Below, one piece after another: positions 16,158-22,846 of a stretch of DNA of 64,000 bases. A program made the position numbers and the translations under genes. The stretch's first letter is position 1. Each line of letters starts with the position of its first letter. Below the pieces are notes generated by a model. It saw nothing but the letters and a program-made list of their open reading frames with translations, was not told the origin of the DNA and did no database searches. The DNA lies in the NCBI GenBank assembly GCA_023388075.1, contig JAEWGX010000034.1, forward strand, positions 8,271 to 72,270, given 5' to 3'. The stretch is from Pseudomonadota bacterium (GTDB lineage Bacteria; Pseudomonadota; Gammaproteobacteria; Burkholderiales; Burkholderiaceae_E).

Positions 16158-17168
16158 TCAGTCAATGCGGGCGCCGGATTTTCTCACCACCTCGGCCCAC
16201 TTCCCTACTTCGCGCGAGAGGAACTTCCCGAAGCCCGCCGGTCCATCGCCGCTGAACTCTATGCCCATGGCGTCGATCGCCGACCGCGTTTCCGGCATGG
16301 TGAGCGCCTTGGCCAGGTCCGCATGGATCTTGTCCACGACGGCCTGAGGCGTCGTCCCCGGAGCGAGCAGGCCCTGCCAGCCGATGGCCTCGAAGCCCTC
16401 GACGCCGCTCTCCCGAATAGTCGGCACGGACGACATGACCGCAGATCGCTGGGGCGACGAGATGGCGAGCGCCCGCAAGCGGCCGCCCTTGATGTGCGGC
16501 GTCGCTTCGGGCAACGCGGCGAACATCAGGTCGGTCTGGCCGCCGATGAGGTCCGCCAGCGCCGGCGCACCGCCCTTGTATGGCAGGTGCACGATGTGCA
16601 GCTTGGCCATGGACTTCAACAGCTCCATTGCCAGATGCTGGGGAGAGCCGTTCCCGGCCGAGCCGTAGTTGAGCTTGCCGGGATGGCCGCGCGTGTAACC
16701 GATGAAATCGTCGAACGACTGCAGCGGGGACTTGGCGGGCACGAGCAACACGCTCGGCACAGTGGCGACGAGCGTCACCGGCCGGAAGTCCTTCTCCACG
16801 TCGTATCCGAGGTTCCGGTAGAGGCTCGGGTTGATCGTGAAGGAGCCGGAGGTGAAGAGCAGCGTGTGACCGTCGCCCGGCGATCGCGCGACCGCCTCGT
16901 GGCCGATGTTGCCGCTGGCACCGGGACGATTCTCCACCACGACCGGTTGCCCCCAGGCGTCGCTGAGGAGCCCGGCGACACGCCTTGCGAGGGCATCGGT
17001 GAGGCCGCCGGGAGCAAACGGAACCACGATCTTCACCGGCTTGTCCGGGAAGCCCGTGGCGGCCGCCGAGGCCGATGGCATCGCCAGGTACAGAACGGAC
17101 GCCGCCAGACCGGTGGCAAGCCCGCCCGCGATGGATCGCAGTCGTCGGGCGGAAAGCATCATCATCAT
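16158..17168 (-). CDS. tripartite tricarboxylate transporter receptor (Bug/TctC family)
   Basis: Periplasmic substrate-binding protein of the Bug family, greatly expanded in betaproteobacteria. The first of four tandem ATG codons (17168) follows AAGGAGGAG at good spacing and gives 336 residues. The N-terminus is an export signal (basic region, then GLATGLAASVLYLAMPSASAAA). Mature family motifs follow: FPDKPVKIVVPFAPGGLTDALAR, VVVENRPGASGNIGHEAVA, GKLNYGSAGNGSPQHLAMEL and HLPYKGGAPALADLIGGQTDLMF. It lies between two sulfatase genes in one operon, so it probably binds the sulfatase substrate or product. No TctA or TctB membrane component is nearby, so it either borrows one or acts as a sensor-type receptor. 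Confidence 0.88.
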   Translation of the reverse strand: MMMMLSARRLRSIAGGLATGLAASVLYLAMPSASAAATGFPDKPVKIVVPFAPGGLTDALARRVAGLLSDAWGQPVVVENRPGASGNIGHEAVARSPGDGHTLLFTSGSFTINPSLYRNLGYDVEKDFRPVTLVATVPSVLLVPAKSPLQSFDDFIGYTRGHPGKLNYGSAGNGSPQHLAMELLKSMAKLHIVHLPYKGGAPALADLIGGQTDLMFAALPEATPHIKGGRLRALAISSPQRSAVMSSVPTIRESGVEGFEAIGWQGLLAPGTTPQAVVDKIHADLAKALTMPETRSAIDAMGIEFSGDGPAGFGKFLSREVGKWAEVVRKSGARID

Positions 17169-17241
17169 CACACTCCTCCTTGCTACGTTGGCGTTGTTGC
17201 CGATTCCGTGCAGCGCGCCCGGCGCGCCTGCGGCAGGGCAA

Positions 17242-18768
17242 TCATGCGGGCGCAACCGCGGCCAACCCGAGCCGCTGGTAGCTCTCGGGCGGCGCATCGA
17301 CCGCGGCCATCAGGGCGGTCATCTCAGCCATGAGGCGGGATTCCACGCGCGGGTCGGCGATGGGTGCGAGTTGGCGCGGATCCTTCCGGAGATCGAAGAG
17401 CACGGTGTTCGTATCCTTCTGTCCGCCGGGGCCGTGACCGAAGTAGACCGGCGACTTTGGCGTTGCCGGCACCCTGAGCAGTGGTACCCCCTTGCTGAAA
17501 GGCAACGGCGGTACCAGCGTCGCATCGGCCAACTCGCCGACACTGAAGAACTCTTTCATGTGCGTCGGCATCAGCGTGTACTGGTACAGGTCATGGCCTA
17601 GCATGTCCTCGGGATAGCGAAAGTACGTGTAGCGGCCGTCCGTGATGTTCACGGCGCTGCCGAACACGCCGTAGAGCGCCGCCGATCGAACGGGTTCGTC
17701 CTTGGCGAGCAGGCGCATCAGGGAAATTCCCTGGCTCTCCTCGGGCGCCGGCTGCCCGAACACGTCCAGCACGGTCGGGGCGATGTCGATCGTCTGGGTG
17801 AGCGAGGCGCGCCGTGTCCCGCCCTGGTCGCGGAAATCCGGGTGATAGAAAAGCAGGGGGATATGAGCCACCTCGTTGTAGCAGGGCATGACGAGCTTGG
17901 CCCACCAATCGTGCTCCCCGAGCAGGAATCCGTGGTCGGTCGTCACGATCAGCGCGGTATCGTTCCACAGGTCCCGCTGGTCCATGACGTCCAGCAGCCG
18001 CCCCAGCTCGTGGTCGCAGAGCGCGACCGTGGCGCAGTAGTTGGCGCGAAGCTCGTCGCATTCCTCCGGTGCCTCGTTCACCCGGGCATAGGGCGGCCAG
18101 TCCAGTACGGGGCCACGGTAGCTCGTCGGAAAGGCCTCCCGAAATCCCTTGGGCGCGTGGAACGGCTCGTGTGGATCGAAGGTCTCGACATGAAGCAGCC
18201 AGTCGTCCGCTGCACCGTTGTCCTTCAGGAACGCGAGGCCGGCATCGAAGCATCGGACCGAGGGGAAGTCCTCGTACTCACGGATGAACTGCCTGTTGAT
18301 GATGTACTGGGCGAACTTGTGCCGCCGCTTGTCGCTGAACTGGAGCGAGTGGTACATCTCCCGCAACCGCTCCCAGGGAGGTGCCACCATCGCCTTCCAC
18401 GGATCCCGCTCCTGGCCTCGGACGAACTCGTAGGTGTCATACCGGTTGTGGTAGGTGGCGCCGCCGTCCTCCCAGTAGTGATAGTGATCCGACACGAGGT
18501 GCGAATAGACGCCGTTACGATGGAGGATCTCGGCAAACGAGTTGTCGAAAGGCTCGAGCGGCCCCCATGCCCGGTGGAGGAAGGACAGCCTGCCGGTGTG
18601 CATGTCGCGCCGGGCCGGCATGCAGGGCAGGCTTCCGACGTAGTGATTGTCGAAGGCGACCGCGCGCTCGGCGAGTCGCAGGAAGTTCGGCGTCTGTATC
18701 GCGCTTGATCCATAGCACTGCAGGGATCCGCGGTTGAGCGAATCGAACAGGACGAAGATGAGTCTCAT
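17242..18768 (-). CDS. cytoplasmic sulfatase, FGly type (paralogue 2)
   Basis: Second type I sulfatase, 508 residues, first gene of the cluster. The modification cysteine is C49 in SLPCMPARRD; FVLFDSLNR and VTTDHGFLLGEHDW provide the metal ligands. It aligns with the neighbouring paralogue over its full length, suggesting duplication with later divergence, perhaps to serve two substrates or two steps. There is no signal peptide. ATG at 18768 is chosen because it matches the start of the paralogue. It has no ribosome site: a -10 hexamer ends eight bases upstream, so the mRNA may be leaderless. No formylglycine-generating enzyme or anaerobic sulfatase maturase is encoded in the window. Confidence 0.86.
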   Translation of the reverse strand: MRLIFVLFDSLNRGSLQCYGSSAIQTPNFLRLAERAVAFDNHYVGSLPCMPARRDMHTGRLSFLHRAWGPLEPFDNSFAEILHRNGVYSHLVSDHYHYWEDGGATYHNRYDTYEFVRGQERDPWKAMVAPPWERLREMYHSLQFSDKRRHKFAQYIINRQFIREYEDFPSVRCFDAGLAFLKDNGAADDWLLHVETFDPHEPFHAPKGFREAFPTSYRGPVLDWPPYARVNEAPEECDELRANYCATVALCDHELGRLLDVMDQRDLWNDTALIVTTDHGFLLGEHDWWAKLVMPCYNEVAHIPLLFYHPDFRDQGGTRRASLTQTIDIAPTVLDVFGQPAPEESQGISLMRLLAKDEPVRSAALYGVFGSAVNITDGRYTYFRYPEDMLGHDLYQYTLMPTHMKEFFSVGELADATLVPPLPFSKGVPLLRVPATPKSPVYFGHGPGGQKDTNTVLFDLRKDPRQLAPIADPRVESRLMAEMTALMAAVDAPPESYQRLGLAAVAPA

Positions 18769-18775
18769 GCGGACC

Positions 18776-18804
18776 ACTATACGGTCCCCTACCAATCCGG
18801 ACAA
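18776..18804 (-). promoter_or_regulatory. promoter of the sulfatase operon
   Basis: On the minus strand TTGTCC (18804-18799) and TATAGT (18781-18776) are separated by exactly 17 bases. The -10 is followed by seven bases and then the ATG of the sulfatase gene, so transcription should start at or within a base or two of the start codon. Confidence 0.6.
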
Positions 18805-18825
18805 GATTATTATTCGGCCATATCG

Positions 18826-18840
18826 ATTCCATATTGGAAT
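18826..18840. promoter_or_regulatory. LysR-type operator, ATTCCA-TAT-TGGAAT
   Basis: A perfect interrupted palindrome with 6-bp arms and the LysR T-N11-A pattern (T18827, A18839). Its centre, 18833, is about 65 bases upstream of the predicted start of the divergent sulfatase transcript, the usual recognition-site position for LysR activators. It ends two bases before the lysR ATG, so binding could also repress lysR itself. Confidence 0.65.
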
Positions 18841-18842
18841 GC

Positions 18843-19889
18843 ATGGAGATGAACGGCAACGCATCGCCGGTACGGCTCGACGGCCTGCTCCTGCGGCTTC
18901 GGCTGCAGCACCTCCGGATGCTGGTGGCGCTCGGCGAGTCCCGGAGCATCCACGAGGCAGCCCGACGGATGCACCTCACCCAATCGGCAGCGAGCAAGCT
19001 CCTCGGCGACATGGAGCGGGCGTTCGTCGCCCGGCTGTTCGAGCGTGGACGACTCGGATTGCAGGCCACGCCGGCGGGAAGCGCGCTCGTGCGGCGGGCG
19101 GCGCGGATGCTCCGGGACGTGGAGGCTGCCCGGGAAGAACAGCAGTTGTTCCGGAAGGGAGCGGCAACGCTGTTGCGCGTCGGGGGGTTGCCGCTCGCGC
19201 TGGCCACTGTCATGCCGCACGTGCTGGCCCGCTGCCGGCAGGAATGGCCGGAGCTCGTGCTTCAGCTTCGCGAGGCGACGGGCCGCGCGCTGCTGCGTGA
19301 CGTCGAGGCAGGCACCGTGGATTGCGCTCTCGGACGGATCGTGCCCGAGGAGCCAATCGACTCGACCGGCATGGATCTCCTGCTCGATGAGCTGGTGGAG
19401 GAGGAACTCGTCGCGGTGGTTCGCCGCGATCACGCCCTTGCGCAGCGTCGAAGGGTTCCGCCGAAGGACCTGGAGCGATTCGAATGGATCACACCGGCGG
19501 TGGGGTCCACCGCCCACACCACGTTCATCGCGGCCCTGCAGCGCGCCGGCATCGCGCCGCCCCGACCCGCGGTGGAATGCGATGCCTCCTACGCAACCAT
19601 CCTGGCGTATATCCGGCGCTTCAATCTCGCCGGCCTGCTACCGAAGACCATCGCGGTCCAGGAGGCCGCCACGACGCCGCTGCGCATCCTGCGGCTTCCC
19701 CTGCGGATGAAGCTTCCGCCGATCGCCTTCGTGTGCCGGCGCGACCGGGCCGAGGCACCGGAGATCGCCCGCCTGCATGCCATCGTGCGTGCCTCGGCGG
19801 GCCTGGCCGCGAAAGGCCTCCCCTCGCCCGGAACGGGGGGCTCCTTGCCTAGGCCTCGGCGTGCAGGTCGTGCTCGTCCGCCGCCGTGA
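18843..19889 (+). CDS. LysR-family transcriptional regulator
   Basis: Likely regulator of the divergent sulfatase/receptor operon. The ATG at 18843 gives 348 residues; a TTG nine bases earlier is a possible alternative. The winged HTH occupies about residues 20-80 (LQHLRMLVALGESRSIHEAARRMHLTQSAASKLLGDME), followed by a linker helix and a periplasmic-binding-type effector domain from about residue 100. The sequence resembles the PcaQ/GbpR branch of LysR proteins (LRHLxxLVAL, LTQSAxSKxLxDLE type). The last 40 or so residues are Pro/Arg/Gly-rich, unlike the family, and overlap the 3' end of rimO by 41 bases on the opposite strand. This suggests a run-on C-terminus. The effector is unknown. Confidence 0.87.
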   Translation: MEMNGNASPVRLDGLLLRLRLQHLRMLVALGESRSIHEAARRMHLTQSAASKLLGDMERAFVARLFERGRLGLQATPAGSALVRRAARMLRDVEAAREEQQLFRKGAATLLRVGGLPLALATVMPHVLARCRQEWPELVLQLREATGRALLRDVEAGTVDCALGRIVPEEPIDSTGMDLLLDELVEEELVAVVRRDHALAQRRRVPPKDLERFEWITPAVGSTAHTTFIAALQRAGIAPPRPAVECDASYATILAYIRRFNLAGLLPKTIAVQEAATTPLRILRLPLRMKLPPIAFVCRRDRAEAPEIARLHAIVRASAGLAAKGLPSPGTGGSLPRPRRAGRARPPP

Positions 19890-21207
19890 TGCGAACGTCG
19901 ACGAAATCGCCAACGGCGAGCTTGCGGCCACGCGGAGCGGCGATGACGACCATGCCATCGATCTCCGGCGCGTCCGCCGTGGAGCGCGCGAGATAGCACC
20001 TGCGTCCTTCCGGCGTGCGCGCCTCGTTGTCCACGAGCACGCGCAAGCTCCGGCCGACCTGGCGCTGCAGCCGCGCCGCGCTGATTCCGGCCTGCAGCGC
20101 CATCAGCCGTTGCCGACGCTCCTCACGCACCGGCTCCGGCACCGGGTCCGGCAGCGCATTGGCGGCCGCGCCCTCCACCGGCGAGTAGGCGAAGCAGCCG
20201 ACGCGGTCGAGCTGTGCCTCGTGCAGGAAGTCGAGGAGATACCGGAACTGGTCCTCGGTCTCGCCGGGAAAGCCCGCGATGAAGGTGCTGCGGATGGTGA
20301 GCTCGGGACAGACCGCGCGCCAGCCGGCGATGCGCTCGATGTTGCGCTCTCCGGAAGCCGGCCGCTTCATGGCCTTCAGCACCGCCGGATGGGCGTGCTG
20401 GAACGGCACGTCGAGGTACGGGAGGATGGCGCCCTCCGCCATCAACGGCAGGATCTCATCCACCGACGGATACGGATACACGTAGTGCAGCCGAACCCAG
20501 GCGCCGTGGCTTCTGGCCAGCGCACCCAGCTCCGTGCAGAGCTCCTTCATCCGCGTGCGGACCGGGCGGCCCGCGACGAAATCGGTTCGGTACCGCAGGT
20601 CCACGCCGTAGGCGCTGGTGTCCTGGGAGATCACCAGCAACTCCTTCACGCCGGCCTCCAGCAGGCTCTGCGCCTCGCGAACCACCTCCCCGATCGGCCG
20701 GCTGGCGAGGTCGCCCCGCATGGACGGAATGATGCAGAAGCTGCAGCGGTGATTGCAGCCCTCGGAGATCTTCAGATAGGCGTAGTGGCGCGGCGTGAGC
20801 TTGATGCCCCCCGGGGGGAGCAGGTCCGTGAACGGATCGTGCGGCCGCGGCAGGTGGCTGTGCACATGGGCCATGACCTCGTCCAGGGCATGCGGACCGG
20901 TCACCGCGAGAACGCTCGGGTGGATGCTGCGCACCAGATTCTCGCCGCTGCGCGCGCGGCGGGCGCCGAGGCAACCGGTCACGATCACCTTGCCATTCTC
21001 GGCGAGCGCCTCGCCGATCGCATCGAGCGATTCGGTCACCGCATCGTCGATGAAGCCGCAGGTGTTGACGAGCACCAGGTCGGCGCCCTCGTAGCGCGGC
21101 GCGATCTCGTAGCCCTCGGCGCGCAACTGCGAGACGATGCGCTCGGAGTCGGTCAGGGCCTTGGGACAGCCGAGGCTGACCATCCCGATGCGGGCGGGCT
21201 TTGACAT
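19849..21207 (-). CDS. rimO: ribosomal protein S12 methylthiotransferase RimO
   Basis: Radical SAM enzyme that adds a methylthio group to an aspartate of ribosomal protein S12. The N-terminal UPF0004 domain supplies three cysteines (SLGCPKALTDSE, VNTCGFID, VTGCLGAR) for the auxiliary [4Fe-4S] cluster. The radical SAM domain has the CxxxCxxC triad in SEGCNHRCSFCIIPSMRGD. A TRAM domain closes the protein (LRVLVDNEARTPEGRRCYLARS). I start at ATG 21207 (MSKPARIGMVSLGC, 452 residues); an ATG eight codons upstream is also possible. The SIRSTFIAGFPGETE-like segment and the exact CNHRCSFC form favour RimO over MiaB. It converges on lysR with overlapping ends. Confidence 0.94.
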   Translation of the reverse strand: MSKPARIGMVSLGCPKALTDSERIVSQLRAEGYEIAPRYEGADLVLVNTCGFIDDAVTESLDAIGEALAENGKVIVTGCLGARRARSGENLVRSIHPSVLAVTGPHALDEVMAHVHSHLPRPHDPFTDLLPPGGIKLTPRHYAYLKISEGCNHRCSFCIIPSMRGDLASRPIGEVVREAQSLLEAGVKELLVISQDTSAYGVDLRYRTDFVAGRPVRTRMKELCTELGALARSHGAWVRLHYVYPYPSVDEILPLMAEGAILPYLDVPFQHAHPAVLKAMKRPASGERNIERIAGWRAVCPELTIRSTFIAGFPGETEDQFRYLLDFLHEAQLDRVGCFAYSPVEGAAANALPDPVPEPVREERRQRLMALQAGISAARLQRQVGRSLRVLVDNEARTPEGRRCYLARSTADAPEIDGMVVIAAPRGRKLAVGDFVDVRITAADEHDLHAEA

Positions 21208-21332
21208 GGAGTTGACGCGAAGTCGCGGCACGGCGCGCGGCGGCGCAGGCGACGGGCAGGATTGATTCGGGGGGCCATTCTACCAGCCAGGCACGTCCGG
21301 TCACGCCGCGCTGGCGCCGCCGGCTGCCGGTT

Positions 21333-21950
21333 TCAGCCCTTGTCCTTGTCCTTGTCCTTGTCCTTCTCCGCCGAGGAGGGCGCCGGGGGTGACGACGGCG
21401 GCGTGGTGAACCCGGTTCCCGGGAAAGCGCCCGGGAAGTTCTGGAAGACGTTGCGCGCCTGCTGCTGCATCTGCTCCTGCATCTGGAAGAACAGGTTCTT
21501 GCTCTGCTCGATGTAGTTGCTCATCATGCTCTGCATCATCGGCGCCTGGCCCTGCATGAACTGGGTCCACAGTTCCGCGCTCGGCACGCCTCGACCGTCG
21601 TAGAGCGACTTGGACTGCTCCTGCATGCGATTCTGCACCTCGACGAACGTCTGCATCGTCTTCTCGAGGTAGGTTCCCATCATCCCCTGCATCGCGTGGC
21701 CATAGAAGCGGATCATGTGAGCCAGCATCTGCGAGGAGAAGAGCGGCGCGCCACCGGCCTCCTCGTCGAGGATGATCTGCAGGAGGATGCTGCGAGTCAG
21801 GTCCTCCGTGGTCTTCGCGTCGATGACCTTGAAGTCCTCGGAATCCAGGACGAGCTGCTTGACATCCGCGAGCGTGATGTAGGCACTGGTCTGGGTATCG
21901 TACAGCCGTCGGTTGGGATACTTCTTGATCAGGCGCGTGGTGTTTGCCAT
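21333..21950 (-). CDS. phaR: polyhydroxyalkanoate synthesis repressor PhaR
   Basis: PhaR binds both PHA granules and the promoters of phasin genes, releasing phasin expression when polymer forms. The N-terminal DNA-binding region is almost consensus: TRLIKKYPNRRLYDTQTSAYITLADVKQLV. The following PHB-accumulation regulatory domain reaches about residue 120. From about 125 the protein is Met/Gln-rich (MQSMMSNYIEQ, MQEQMQQQARNVFQ), suiting granule contact. The 205-residue product ends in an unusual EKDKDKDKDKG tail made by a hexanucleotide repeat. It is the third gene of phaC-phaB-phaR, 45 bases after phaB. phaA (thiolase) is not in the window. Confidence 0.93.
   Translation of the reverse strand: MANTTRLIKKYPNRRLYDTQTSAYITLADVKQLVLDSEDFKVIDAKTTEDLTRSILLQIILDEEAGGAPLFSSQMLAHMIRFYGHAMQGMMGTYLEKTMQTFVEVQNRMQEQSKSLYDGRGVPSAELWTQFMQGQAPMMQSMMSNYIEQSKNLFFQMQEQMQQQARNVFQNFPGAFPGTGFTTPPSSPPAPSSAEKDKDKDKDKG
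21339..21367. repeat. hexanucleotide repeat (CTTGTC)n at the 3' end of phaR
   Basis: Four consecutive CTTGTC units followed by CTTCTC encode the (DK)n tail of PhaR on the minus strand. Gain or loss of whole units changes tail length without a frameshift, so this would vary charge content rather than switch the gene off. Confidence 0.75.
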
Positions 21951-21995
21951 GTATCGGGTCGAGGATTGAGGTGGCCGCGTGGTTGCCCCAGCGGG

Positions 21996-22733
21996 TCAAC
22001 CCATGTGCAGTCCACCGTTGAGAGAGAAGTCCGCGCCCGTGGCAAAGCCGGCTTCGTCGCTGGCGATCCACGCGACGATGGAGGCGATCTCTTCCGGGGT
22101 GCCGAGCCGCCGCACCGGGATGGTGGCGACGATCTTGTCCAGCACGTCCTGGCGGATCGCCTTCACCATGTCGGTGGCGATGTAGCCGGGGGAGACGGTG
22201 TTGACGGTGACGCCCTTGCTGGCGACCTCCTGTGCGAGCGCCATGGTGAAACCGTGCAGGCCTGCCTTCGCCGTCGAGTAGTTGGTCTGGCCGAACTGCC
22301 CCTTCTGCCCGTTGACCGAGGAGATGTTGATGATGCGCCCCCAGCCCTTCTCCAGCATGCCGTCGAGTACCTGCTTCGTGACGTTGAACATGGAGTTGAG
22401 GTTGGTGTCGATCACCGCGCGCCAGTCATCGAGCGACATCTTGCGAAAGAGCCCGTCACGCGTGATGCCTGCGTTGTTCACCACGATGTCGGGATTGCCG
22501 TGCTCCTCGCGCACCTTGGAGAAGGCCTCCACGGTGGAATCCCAGTCCGCGACGTTGCCCACCGAGGCATGGAAGGTGAATCCGGCCTCCTTCTGCTCGT
22601 TGATCCACTTGTTGTAGTCACGGCTCGGGCCGCACCCGGCGATGACGAGATACCCTTCCCGGGCGAGCCGCTGGCAGATGGCAGTGCCGATGCCGCCCAT
22701 GCCCCCGGTCACATACGCGATCCGCTGAACCAT
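21996..22733 (-). CDS. phaB: acetoacetyl-CoA reductase PhaB
   Basis: NADPH-dependent short-chain dehydrogenase that makes (R)-3-hydroxybutyryl-CoA for PHB synthesis. The cofactor motif is YVTGGMGGIGTAIC, followed by NNAG, the catalytic Ser in IINISSVNGQ, and the YxxxK pair in NYSTAKAGLHGF. At 245 residues it is standard length. GCGPSRDYNKW and INISSVNGQKGQFGQTNYS are hallmark PhaB/PhbB stretches. A strong GGAGGAG ribosome site lies six bases before the ATG. It sits between phaC and phaR in the PHA operon, 113 bases after phaC. Confidence 0.95.
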   Translation of the reverse strand: MVQRIAYVTGGMGGIGTAICQRLAREGYLVIAGCGPSRDYNKWINEQKEAGFTFHASVGNVADWDSTVEAFSKVREEHGNPDIVVNNAGITRDGLFRKMSLDDWRAVIDTNLNSMFNVTKQVLDGMLEKGWGRIINISSVNGQKGQFGQTNYSTAKAGLHGFTMALAQEVASKGVTVNTVSPGYIATDMVKAIRQDVLDKIVATIPVRRLGTPEEIASIVAWIASDEAGFATGADFSLNGGLHMG

Positions 22734-22846
22734 CTCGTACTCCTCCGTCAGTCGATGCTGCTGCCGGGCTCGCGCCCGTCCGTGAGCCGGTCGACGACTC
22801 GCGCAGCTTACGCCGCCGACCGTGCGATGTCATGTCTGGATAGTAC

